Assembly (NCBI GenBank): GCA_016278585.1
Contig: JADQBO010000046.1
Coordinates: forward strand, 1-13,534
Direction: 5' to 3'
DNA: 13,534 nt
From: Desulfosporosinus sp.
GTDB lineage: Bacteria > Bacillota > Desulfitobacteriia > Desulfitobacteriales > Desulfitobacteriaceae
Shown: positions 7,035-13,534 of the stretch, piece after piece
Layout of the letters: the number at the start of each line of letters is the position of its first letter
Position numbering within the stretch: position 1 is the first letter of the stretch
Made by a program: the position numbers and the translations under genes
The notes under the pieces: model-generated
Databases searched by the model: none
The model's input: only the letters and a program-made list of their open reading frames with translations
Told to the model about the DNA's origin: nothing

Positions 7035-7139
7035 AAATTCCCAGGGTGGCTTACTTTATGGGATGCAGTCCTTAGTGATACTGGCGCAGCAATTATAGTA
7101 ATATTAAATAATATGCGATTAATGAGACTAAGAGCTTAA
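7035..7139 (+). pseudogene. C-terminal fragment of a heavy-metal P-type ATPase
   Basis: A plus-strand frame open from 7035 to TAA 7137-7139 encodes 34 residues. It reads as the last cytoplasmic segment and final membrane helix of CadA/ZntA/CopA-type metal pumps: TLWDAVLSDTGAAIIVILNN followed by MRLMRLRA. The pattern 'AV.(S/A)D.GA..(L/I)VILN..RL' is highly characteristic. Everything upstream (the catalytic DKTGT domain and the other helices) is missing; an in-frame stop lies at 7032-7034. It is a deletion remnant in the interval between the fbp promoter and the ccm terminator. The rest of 6927-7182 shows no gene. Confidence 0.75.
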
Positions 7140-7182
7140 TATTCGGTTAAAGTTACCAACTTCAGAAGATTTATAGCGACAA

Positions 7183-7215
7183 ATCTAAAGACAGCCGAGT
7201 CGGCTGTCTTTAGAT
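7183..7215 (-). terminator. Strong hairpin ending the ccm operon (possibly bidirectional)
   Basis: ATCTAAAGACAGCCG (7183-7197) and CGGCTGTCTTTAGAT (7201-7215) form a perfect 15-bp stem with a three-base loop, 67 bases past the ccmD stop. On the minus strand it is followed by TTTGTCG, a weak T-run; on the plus strand by ATTAGC. It could also once have ended the metal ATPase gene whose tail lies just before it on the plus strand. Confidence 0.75.
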
Positions 7216-7282
7216 ATTAGCAGAAACTTGTACCTTGAGCTTCCAAATCTGCAAAAAGTAATAACTACGTTAAAAAACCATT

Positions 7283-7414
7283 TCACTTTTTTCCTAACAC
7301 CATCTCTAACTGGTTAAGTTTAGCCTGAATCGTTCTTTCTCTAAAATCCAAGTAAATAACATAGCAAAATAGTAATACCCATATCATCGTATATCCCCAA
7401 AACAAATAATCCAT
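7283..7414 (-). CDS. ccmD: CcmD-like small membrane protein
   Basis: This 43-residue protein has one membrane helix (YTMIWVLLFCYVIYL, about residues 8-22) followed by a charged helix (DFRERTIQAKLNQLEMVLGK). That is the standard CcmD layout. CcmD associates with CcmABC and is needed to release holo-CcmE. ATG 7414 has AAGGAGG five bases upstream, and this site overlaps the ccmC stop. It is the last gene of the operon. The family is defined by size, position and topology more than by sequence, but the context makes the call strong. Confidence 0.85.
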   Translation of the reverse strand: MDYLFWGYTMIWVLLFCYVIYLDFRERTIQAKLNQLEMVLGKK

Positions 7415-7424
7415 TGAAACCTCC

Positions 7425-8111
7425 TTAATAAGCTTTTAGAGCCTCACTTATAAGATTTTGTAGTTTGCGTTCCACTTGCTCAATCTTCATGCTTTTTAAT
7501 AGTAATACGACATAAAGTAAAGTAAAGGTTAACAAGCATACCATTAAGGTAGTAAGCATAGAGGGTGGCAGACCAATGTCATTAGCTTCAAAAATAACCG
7601 GATGGATCGTCCGCCACCACCGAACCGCCATGAAGACGATAGGTACGTCTATGAACCCAATGATCCCAAAGACGGCAGCGAGCCTAAGATTTTTATCATG
7701 CCCTTTTGCCGAGTTTCGAATAATTAAATAAGCTAAATAGATAAACCATAATATCAAGGTTGTGGTCAACCTAGGGTCCCACGTCCACCATGTTCCCCAT
7801 GAAGCCTTACCCCAAATTGGACCCGAAATCAAGACAATGGTTGTAAAAATAACCCCTACTTGGGCCGAGCTTCCGGCAATAATATCATAAACTTCTGATT
7901 TCGTTTTCAGATACATAATGCTTGCAACAAACACTACAAAAAATGCCAAGAAAGCTACCCAAGCTGAGGGAACATGGAAATAAAATATCTTCTGTACCGG
8001 CCCCATTTGTCTCTCTACAGGAACCCAAACAAACACTAAGTACAAAGAAACTAACATTGAAACAAAGGTCGAAGCCAACAGAACTCTTTTTAGTAAAGAC
8101 GTATGCTTCAT
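7425..8111 (-). CDS. ccmC: CcmC, heme handling protein of cytochrome c maturation
   Basis: CcmC places heme on the chaperone CcmE at the outer face of the membrane. The 228-residue protein has six predicted membrane helices. The tryptophan-rich heme-handling (WWD) motif is WGTWWTWDPRLTT at about 105-117. The two flanking histidines that ligate heme are H46 (FYFHVPSAW) and H170 (WRTIHPV). Length is typical. The start ATG shares one base with the ccmB stop (TAATG), with GGAGGTGG just upstream, so translation is coupled. Confidence 0.95.
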   Translation of the reverse strand: MKHTSLLKRVLLASTFVSMLVSLYLVFVWVPVERQMGPVQKIFYFHVPSAWVAFLAFFVVFVASIMYLKTKSEVYDIIAGSSAQVGVIFTTIVLISGPIWGKASWGTWWTWDPRLTTTLILWFIYLAYLIIRNSAKGHDKNLRLAAVFGIIGFIDVPIVFMAVRWWRTIHPVIFEANDIGLPPSMLTTLMVCLLTFTLLYVVLLLKSMKIEQVERKLQNLISEALKAY

Positions 8112-8794
8112 TAATCCACCTCCATCAGGTAATCAAACAGCAATAAGGGCACTACTAGAAATACAAGATCGTAAACCAGGATTAGTTTAAGCCACGGTAG
8201 ATATTGATTAAGTGTTAATCCAGCAAAGATCGCGGAAGTTGCTTCGATTGAAGCCAATAAAACAGGTACAAGCAGTGGAAATAAGATTACCGGCAGCAAA
8301 GCTTCATTAGACCTAAGATTACTGGTTAACGCCGCAAGAAAGGTTCCCACTAAAATAAAGCCCACCGAACCCAGTAACATTGTTAACAACAAAATTCCTA
8401 GAGATCCCTCGATTTCAAGGTCATAAAAAACAAAGTACAAAGGAAACGTTATTATTTCTACGATGAAAAGCTGTACTAGGCTGCTTGCCGCCTTACCGAT
8501 ATAAATGTGGTAAGGAGCAATTGGCGATGACAGGATACCCAGTAAACAGTCATTAAACCTCTCCCTTGCATAGGTGCGGTTAAGACCTAGAATTCCGGAA
8601 AAAATCAGACTCATCCAAATAAGACCAGGCAGGATTTCCCTAACAGTCTCTCTTGACGGTTCAAAAGCCATGCTAAAGAGGACTAAAATCAGAACCGAAA
8701 AGGTAACCATGGTTACAACAGACTCTTTCGCTCGAAGCTCGCTGACCAAATCCTTCTTAAAGATAGTTGTGATTAGAGCGAGTGCCCGACCCAT
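8111..8794 (-). CDS. ccmB: CcmB, membrane subunit of the CcmAB ABC complex
   Basis: CcmB is the membrane partner of the ATPase CcmA in the complex that releases heme-loaded CcmE. The 227-residue protein starts with a short cytoplasmic helix (TTIFKKDLVSELRAKES) and has about six membrane helices, matching the family in length. Typical conserved stretches are RETVREILPGLIWMSLIFSG and NEALLPVILFPLLVPVLLAS. Its ATG directly follows the ccmA stop (TAA-ATG), and its stop overlaps ccmC. Confidence 0.92.
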   Translation of the reverse strand: MGRALALITTIFKKDLVSELRAKESVVTMVTFSVLILVLFSMAFEPSRETVREILPGLIWMSLIFSGILGLNRTYARERFNDCLLGILSSPIAPYHIYIGKAASSLVQLFIVEIITFPLYFVFYDLEIEGSLGILLLTMLLGSVGFILVGTFLAALTSNLRSNEALLPVILFPLLVPVLLASIEATSAIFAGLTLNQYLPWLKLILVYDLVFLVVPLLLFDYLMEVD

Positions 8795-9493
8795 TTAACT
8801 GGCCACCTTTTCAAAGTAGATTCTTTTTAAATCTCCAGCTTGAAGATTTTCAGTGGGAAAGTCGGCTGCTATCTGGCCTTTATTGATAATTAGTATCCGA
8901 TCAACGTCCTCCATCCCCTGTTCAAAACTATGGGTTACTATAAGTATGGTTTTCTGACTGGACTTTAGATCTTTTAATACGTCTTGAAGCAAACTGATGC
9001 CTTGCTGGTCCAATCCTGTAAAAGGTTCATCCAGAAATATTACTTCCGGACTATGAATTAACGCTCTAGCTATGGATAGACGCTGTAGCATGCCTCTCGA
9101 AAAGGTATAGACCGGTTCATTTAAAGCTAACAAGAGCCCGACCTTTTTAATAACCGATATTATTTGCTCTTCCAAATGACCAACATCATATAGACGCCCG
9201 TAAAACTGAAGATTTTCATAGGCTGTAAGCTCTGGATACAAAAAAGAGCTATGTGAAAGGATACCAATTTTACGTTTTAATTCACCTTTAAGGTTAACAA
9301 ACGATTGTTTCCCGATTTTAACCTCTCCGGAATCGGGTTTGGAAATTAAAGCCAGGATTTTCAAGAGCGTCGATTTTCCGGCCCCATTAGGTCCTAAAAC
9401 AGCTGTAAACTCGCCCTTAGGAATCGTTAAAGAAATGTCCCTTAGTACGTTTTTGTTACCATAGGTTTTAGATAAATTAATCCCTTCTATCAA
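8795..9493 (-). CDS. ccmA: CcmA, ATP-binding subunit of the CcmAB complex
   Basis: This cytoplasmic ATPase drives release of holo-CcmE from CcmC. The 232-residue protein has Walker A GPNGAGKST (34-42), the CcmA-like region GILSHSSFLYPELTAYENL (histidine where most ABC ATPases have the Q-loop glutamine), a divergent signature FSRGMLQRLS (131-140), Walker B VIFLDEP (151-157) and the switch histidine in IVTHS. The start is TTG 9493 with GGAGA seven bases upstream, lying 17 bases inside the preceding gene. Order A-B-C-D matches the classic ccm cluster. Confidence 0.93.
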   Translation of the reverse strand: MIEGINLSKTYGNKNVLRDISLTIPKGEFTAVLGPNGAGKSTLLKILALISKPDSGEVKIGKQSFVNLKGELKRKIGILSHSSFLYPELTAYENLQFYGRLYDVGHLEEQIISVIKKVGLLLALNEPVYTFSRGMLQRLSIARALIHSPEVIFLDEPFTGLDQQGISLLQDVLKDLKSSQKTILIVTHSFEQGMEDVDRILIINKGQIAADFPTENLQAGDLKRIYFEKVAS

Positions 9494-9941
9494 CGGTCCG
9501 TCTCCTCTCTTCTTCCATTTTATTAAGAAGAGCCTTATAACTAGCTAAAGTCTTAGTATATTCTTCTTGAGTAATTATCCCTTGGGCAAAGTGTTCTTCA
9601 AGTTGGCGAGTTTTGGCTAAGACTATTTGCTTTTTGATCGCTGAATTAGCCACATCCGTTTGAAATTCTACCGTTTGTGCCTTAGATTGGTTTTTGCGGC
9701 CTCGGTATAAGAAAGTGCCTGGAATCATGACGAGCATTAAGCCCATAAAAGCTACCAAGACGTGAGGATCAAGACCCTTTAACGTGCTTTTATTCCACTT
9801 TGCCATATGGCTCGGAGAATGAAACATTACTTTATCCTGGTATCCTGAACTAAGAGTGGGGATTGCCTGAACTCCCACAGCAGGAAAAAGGACGAAAACT
9901 GAAAGACTACCTAAAACCATAAGCATTTTAACCCTTTTCAT
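9477..9941 (-). CDS. Unknown exported/membrane protein with C-terminal SHOCT-like hairpin
   Basis: I do not recognise this 154-residue protein as a named Ccm subunit. It has a signal peptide or first helix (about 5-26, ending VGVQA), an outside segment (27-59) with histidines at H41, H45 and H60, and one membrane helix (about 61-79). After that comes a cytoplasmic tail with a short hairpin, RQLEEHFAQGIITQEEYTKT (112-131), like the SHOCT module or the linker in CcmI. No CxxC or CxxCH motif is present, so it is neither a CcmG nor a cytochrome. It overlaps the ccmI-like gene by 14 bases and ccmA by 17 bases, so it is an integral operon member. A role as an accessory or assembly factor is inference. 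Confidence 0.75.
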   Translation of the reverse strand: MKRVKMLMVLGSLSVFVLFPAVGVQAIPTLSSGYQDKVMFHSPSHMAKWNKSTLKGLDPHVLVAFMGLMLVMIPGTFLYRGRKNQSKAQTVEFQTDVANSAIKKQIVLAKTRQLEEHFAQGIITQEEYTKTLASYKALLNKMEEERRRTVDRRD

Positions 9942-10296
9942 TGGCGTCTGGTCCTTTTAGACTTTTTAAGTCAGCTTCGATTTCTTCTTCTAATTTTCTA
10001 ACCAGATCCTTTTCGGTTACTCCAGAAACTTTGTCATTCGCCTTGAGCAATTGTACAGCTTTGTCTTTATATACAGCTTTCAATTCCTGATAATCATCAA
10101 CAGTGAGCTTGTGCATATTAAAGTCAAATTCGATTTCTCCTAGGGAGGACATGACTATTTCTTTTTGCTGTTCATAGCCGAGGGGTATATTTTTCGTCGG
10201 CTTAACTTTCAAGTTATGAATATCTTTCTGGACTAATGGGTATCCGATAATGGCTATAGCGCCGGCAATCATGACTAACCCAATCACAAGTTCCAA
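9928..10296 (-). CDS. CcmI-like protein (short, no TPR domain)
   Basis: The 122-residue protein has one membrane helix (about 2-22) followed by a cytoplasmic charged region. It contains SLGEIEFDFNMHKLTVDDYQ (51-70), close to the conserved segment of the N-terminal part of CcmI ('A..EL..D...GKL...DY..L'). Full CcmI continues with a periplasmic TPR domain that chaperones apocytochrome; that is absent. Start is TTG 10296 with AGGAGGGG about six bases upstream, itself overlapping the ccmH stop. Position directly after ccmH agrees with CcmI. The function of the short form is uncertain, so I withhold the gene symbol. Confidence 0.7.
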   Translation of the reverse strand: MELVIGLVMIAGAIAIIGYPLVQKDIHNLKVKPTKNIPLGYEQQKEIVMSSLGEIEFDFNMHKLTVDDYQELKAVYKDKAVQLLKANDKVSGVTEKDLVRKLEEEIEADLKSLKGPDANEKG

Positions 10297-10307
10297 CTCT
10301 ACCCCTC

Positions 10308-10790
10308 CTATAAATACTTTTTAAATTCCTCTTCAACCCTGGCCTCATAATAATCATCCAGAGCCCCGGATTTGGTTTTTGCATGACTTTTTTTCACGAT
10401 TGGAACCTTGACCCATCGACTTAAAGCTAAATAAATCAAGGTTCCTCCCATCATAATACCCAGGAACGGAATAACCCAAGCCATTAAATTAAAGCCCTTT
10501 TTAGGAGGACTTGTTAAAATTCCTTCTCCATACTGATTTACATAGGTTTTAATAATTTCTCCCTTTGTCTGCCCTAATGCGAGTTTTTGTCGTATTTCTT
10601 CTTTAATCTGCTGGGCAGTAGAATCTTGACAGGCTGCTACAGACATATTTTCGGCAAAACAAGCTGGGCAAATCAAGCTGTTTTCAATATCGCTTTGAGT
10701 ACTGGCTAAAGCAGGGGAAATGTTAAGCAGCAAAAAGCTCCCCAGGAGAAACCAGGTCAGGCTTATCTTTCTAACCAACCCTCTTGCCAT
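10308..10790 (-). CDS. ccmH: CcmH, thiol-disulfide component of the heme lyase
   Basis: CcmH reduces or holds the CxxCH thiols of apocytochrome for heme attachment with CcmF. The 160-residue protein has a signal sequence (cleavage likely near ALAS, 27-30), the thiol motif LICPAC (C41, C44), an extra cysteine C54 in VAACQDSTAQ, the family segment EIIKTYVNQYGEGILTSPP (78-96), and a C-terminal helix (about 102-124). In proteobacteria the motif is usually LRCxxC; here the arginine is isoleucine. I chose ATG 10790 because the signal peptide starts there and AGAGGAGAGGTG lies upstream; an earlier in-frame start would add 14 charged residues. It overlaps ccmF by 20 bases. Confidence 0.9.
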   Translation of the reverse strand: MARGLVRKISLTWFLLGSFLLLNISPALASTQSDIENSLICPACFAENMSVAACQDSTAQQIKEEIRQKLALGQTKGEIIKTYVNQYGEGILTSPPKKGFNLMAWVIPFLGIMMGGTLIYLALSRWVKVPIVKKSHAKTKSGALDDYYEARVEEEFKKYL

Positions 10791-12762
10791 AGGACACCTC
10801 TCCTCTCTCAAGATATCGGCTTCCAACCCCACTACCCTTTCCGGGCCATAGGGCGAATATCACCCCAATGACAATAACCCATCCCCCGGTCCACAGCCAT
10901 TTAATCTGTGGGTTGATATGGATCTTAAAAATTGCTGACCCGTCATCCTCCCATCCAGTTAAGAGGACGTATAAGTCTTCTTTAAACGTCGAGATAATTG
11001 CTGGTTCCGTCATGGGTTGTTCTGAGGTTGAGTAAAAAACCTTCTCCACTTGTAAGTTCCCCATATCGTTATTATTGTGGATCACGCTTAAATCGGCATA
11101 AACAACCTCCATATTATCCCTTGAGGTTTGCTGAAGTCCCTTAAAAGAGATAGTATACCCTCCAACCACAGTTGTTTCTCCTGGCTTGAGCGTTTTGACA
11201 GCTTCACTGTTAAATATATTTGAACCTGTGATCCCTACAATCATCATCACAATTCCCATATGAATTACATAGCCGCCATAGCGCCGTCTGTTTTTGTTTA
11301 AGAGCCTGATTAAAGATACTATGAGGTTCTCTCCGGTCAACTTTTTTCTTACCCGAACTCCTTTAAGAATATCCTGGAGGGTTGAAGAAATCACAAAAAC
11401 GCAGATCGTGTAGGCAATTAAGGCATAAGGTTTGGTAATTCCACCTATAAAAACCATCACCAACATGCCTATGATCGCAATAATCCATGGCCACAGAAAA
11501 TTTTTAGCGATATTTTCAAAATTGGCCTTCCGCCATGCAATCAATGGGCAAATTCCCATGAGCAACGTAAAGGCTAAAGCTATGGGTGCGTTGACCTGAT
11601 TAAAGAAAGGGATTCCCACGGCAATTTTCTGGCCTACAACGGCTTCTGAAACAATAGGGAAAACAGTTCCCCAAAAGATACTAAAGGCGGAGCCCACAAG
11701 TAACAAATTGTTCAATAAAAAGCTGCTTTCCTTAGATATATAGGATTCAAACTGATTTCCTTGGCGAAGCAGGTTGATTCTGTCAGCTACCAGATATAAG
11801 GCTGCTAAAATTATTAATGAGGTAAAGATCAGGAAGTAAGCACCCAAGCTAGAATTCCCGAAGGCATGAACGGAAGCGACAACCCCACTTCGGACTAAGA
11901 ACGTTCCAAAAAGCGTTAAGCCGAAAGTAACGATAATTAGAACCATGTTCCAGATCTTGAGCATATTTTTACGTTCCTGGACCATAACCGAATGAAGGAA
12001 CGCAGAACCGGTAAGCCAAGGCATTAACGATGCATTCTCTACGGGATCCCAGGCCCAGTAACCACCCCAGCCCAATTCTACATAGGCCCACTGGGCCCCA
12101 AATAAATTACCCAGTGTTAAAAACAGCCATGAGATAAGTGTCCATTTTCTAGTCAGCTTAATCCACTGGTCACCTGGATTTTTCATAATGAGGGCTGCCA
12201 TCGCGAAGGCAAAGGGGACAGTAAAACCAACATATCCTAGATATAAGGTAACCGGATGGATTACCATCCCCGGGTTTTGAAGCATTGGGTTCATGCCCAT
12301 TCCATCCAGTGGAGGATTTAATAGCTGTACAAAAGGTTGGGAAACAAAATTTAGGATAAATAAGAAGAAAACACTGACTACCATCATGATAGGGCTGGCG
12401 TAGGGGATATATTCTCTATTTTCTTTGGAAACTGTAACAAGGGCTGCTAATAGAACAAGTATCCAAGCCCAGAATAATAATGAACCGGCATTTCCCGCCC
12501 ACAGAGCCGTTAGTTTATAGATCGTCGGCAGATCCTGACTTGTATATTGGGTTACATATTCAATGGAAAAGTCGCCGGTTATTAAAGCGTAGAGCATAGC
12601 AAGGACGCTAATCGTCGTAAAAAGTGCTGTTCCATAAACGGCATTTTTAGCGCTTAGGAGATATTTTAGTCCTCTATTACTATTAAACATAAAGAAAGCA
12701 ACGACGGAATAGATTCCCATCCCAAAAGCAATCGACAACCCGATCGTACCTAAATTGGCCAC
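10771..12762 (-). CDS. ccmF: CcmF, cytochrome c heme lyase
   Basis: CcmF takes heme from CcmE and attaches it to apocytochrome c outside the membrane. The 663-residue protein has the expected length and many membrane helices. The WWD motif is WGGYWAWDPVENASLMPWL (232-250). The four histidines used for heme in the family are all seen: H169 (VIHPVTL), H257 (FLHSV), H299 (SVHAFG) and H501 (YVIHMGI). An outside domain follows the last region of helices. Start is GTG 12762 with GGGAGG eight bases upstream. The 3' end overlaps ccmH, which fits the two proteins acting together. Confidence 0.96.
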   Translation of the reverse strand: MANLGTIGLSIAFGMGIYSVVAFFMFNSNRGLKYLLSAKNAVYGTALFTTISVLAMLYALITGDFSIEYVTQYTSQDLPTIYKLTALWAGNAGSLLFWAWILVLLAALVTVSKENREYIPYASPIMMVVSVFFLFILNFVSQPFVQLLNPPLDGMGMNPMLQNPGMVIHPVTLYLGYVGFTVPFAFAMAALIMKNPGDQWIKLTRKWTLISWLFLTLGNLFGAQWAYVELGWGGYWAWDPVENASLMPWLTGSAFLHSVMVQERKNMLKIWNMVLIIVTFGLTLFGTFLVRSGVVASVHAFGNSSLGAYFLIFTSLIILAALYLVADRINLLRQGNQFESYISKESSFLLNNLLLVGSAFSIFWGTVFPIVSEAVVGQKIAVGIPFFNQVNAPIALAFTLLMGICPLIAWRKANFENIAKNFLWPWIIAIIGMLVMVFIGGITKPYALIAYTICVFVISSTLQDILKGVRVRKKLTGENLIVSLIRLLNKNRRRYGGYVIHMGIVMMIVGITGSNIFNSEAVKTLKPGETTVVGGYTISFKGLQQTSRDNMEVVYADLSVIHNNNDMGNLQVEKVFYSTSEQPMTEPAIISTFKEDLYVLLTGWEDDGSAIFKIHINPQIKWLWTGGWVIVIGVIFALWPGKGSGVGSRYLERGEVSYGKRVG

Positions 12763-12785
12763 AATGATGTCCTCCCATATTCTAA

Positions 12786-13187
12786 TTATTGTTGTTCTTC
12801 ATATTTTGAAGGACATTTGGTCATTACTTTATCGGCGAGAAAAACTTGTTCAACGGTGTATTTCCCATCCACTATCACTTCAATCCCATCATTAAAATTA
12901 TCAGGCTTAACTCCTTTATATAAAACAGGCATAGTTTCTTTTTGATCTTCTGAGATCATTTCAAACCTTAATTCCATCTTAGATGGTTCCCACTGAACAC
13001 TTTCACCGACTAATTTACCACTTACTTTAAGAGTTTGTTCCCCTAACTTTCCTTTATCTGCGCTAGCCGCCACTTCATTAATGGTCATGTAATAGGTTTT
13101 GGCATTGTTAAAACCGCTGACCATCAAGTAACTAAACGCCCCTAGTAGTACAGATAGTGCAAGGATAAGCTTTATTTTCTTGGGCAT
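12786..13187 (-). CDS. ccmE: CcmE heme chaperone with CxxxY heme-binding motif
   Basis: CcmE is the membrane-anchored carrier that receives heme from CcmC and hands it to CcmF. The 133-residue protein has an N-terminal anchor (about 5-25), the OB-fold segments (VLYKGVKPDNFNDGIEVIVD, 88-107) and a C-terminal motif C125-P-S-K-Y129. Most CcmE proteins have HxxxY, where the histidine binds heme covalently. The CxxxY variant is known from archaea and some sulfate-reducing bacteria. Downstream of the motif the protein ends after four residues, without the long flexible tail of proteobacterial CcmE. I chose ATG 13187 because AGGAGG lies seven to eight bases upstream; the GTG six bases earlier is too close to it. 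Confidence 0.94.
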   Translation of the reverse strand: MPKKIKLILALSVLLGAFSYLMVSGFNNAKTYYMTINEVAASADKGKLGEQTLKVSGKLVGESVQWEPSKMELRFEMISEDQKETMPVLYKGVKPDNFNDGIEVIVDGKYTVEQVFLADKVMTKCPSKYEEQQ

Positions 13188-13201
13188 GATCACCCCTCCT
13201 C

Positions 13202-13534
13202 CTAAGAATCTTCCTCTTCATTAAGTTCTGCCAATAATTGGTGATAGGTTTCCTCGCTAATCCTTCCGCTTAACAAGGCATCTCTTAATTTCCTTTTTTC
13301 TGCCTTAAGTTTTTTATGGCTTGGTTGTTTATTGTTTGGATTTAGTAGTTCCCTAAATTCCTCATCTGTTATAAATTCTTCATGTTCATATTCATGCTTA
13401 CGGTTTTGGTGTATAGGAATAGGCTTTCTACTCATCGCTTTATAAATAATTAGCCCTAGAACCCCGACAAATGCGGCTAAGAAGATCAATACAACCGCAG
13501 CGCTAGTCCTCTTGTTCTGTGGTGACTGAGTCGA
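13202..13534 (-). CDS. Small membrane-anchored protein with SHOCT-like C terminus, 5' end beyond the window
   Basis: The frame is open to the right edge, so the start is not certain. A TTG at 13489 could start it, but 15 more in-frame codons lie upstream, including charged residues just before the helix (QNKRTSAAVV), so an upstream start is likely. From TTG 13489 the product has one helix (about 1-18), a linker rich in H and E (HQNRKHEYEHEEFITDEEF), and a basic-to-acidic hairpin LRDALLSGRISEETYHQLLA (68-87) resembling the SHOCT module. It ends nine bases before the ccmE ribosome binding region, so it is probably the operon member before ccmE. Function unknown. Confidence 0.65.
   Translation of the reverse strand, partial: STQSPQNKRTSAAVVLIFLAAFVGVLGLIIYKAMSRKPIPIHQNRKHEYEHEEFITDEEFRELLNPNNKQPSHKKLKAEKRKLRDALLSGRISEETYHQLLAELNEEEDS

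Noticed and set aside
7922..8146. Plus-strand open frame opposite ccmC
   Set aside because: Antisense shadow of a certain gene with no start signals.
8574..8798. Plus-strand open frame opposite ccmB
   Set aside because: Antisense shadow; basic, low-complexity product with no start signals.
1..13534. CRISPR arrays, tRNA/rRNA genes, transposases
   Set aside because: No regularly spaced repeats, no cloverleaf or rRNA-like stretches, and no transposase motifs were seen on either strand.

Overview
The window suggests a low-GC, Gram-positive anaerobe of the Desulfosporosinus/Desulfitobacterium kind. This is an inference from AT-rich DNA, strong AGGAGG-type ribosome binding sites, a lipoprotein-type iron-binding protein, and a bacterial system I (Ccm) cytochrome c maturation operon, which is unusual in Firmicutes but known in such respiring clostridia. 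No 16S gene or species marker is present.

Layout. Positions 1-300 hold a broken minus-strand coding remnant that runs off the left edge. Positions 333-964 hold a promoter and an intact type II toxin-antitoxin pair (mazE-mazF, plus strand). Positions 965-3300 are a gene graveyard: the C-terminal part of a P-loop kinase (minus), a CPBP-family membrane protease gene with an apparent single-base frameshift near its start, an unrecognised fragment, and a GAF sensor gene cut short after about 107 codons. Positions 3317-6926 (minus) are a Fur-controlled ferric iron ABC transporter in the order fbpA (binding lipoprotein), fbpB (fused double permease), fbpC (ATPase without the usual C-terminal extension). 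A Fur box matching 16 of 19 consensus bases lies just downstream of the -10 element. Positions 7035-7139 hold the last 34 codons of a heavy-metal P-type ATPase on the plus strand. A 15-bp perfect hairpin at 7183-7215 closes the next operon.

Positions 7283-13534 (minus) are one compact operon for cytochrome c maturation. In transcription order it reads: a partial small membrane protein, ccmE, ccmF, ccmH, a ccmI-like gene, an unknown small membrane protein, ccmA, ccmB, ccmC, ccmD. Most genes overlap or abut. CcmABCD and CcmE export heme and load it on the chaperone; CcmF and CcmH attach it to apocytochrome. CcmE carries CxxxY in place of the usual HxxxY heme-binding motif, and CcmH carries LxCPAC plus a third cysteine. 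No CcmG is present in the window. Three small one- or two-helix membrane proteins in the operon end in, or contain, a similar short charged helical hairpin. The operon promoter lies beyond the right edge.

The iron uptake operon and the heme-using Ccm operon lie side by side. The functional link is plausible but unproven, since each has its own promoter or terminator signals.
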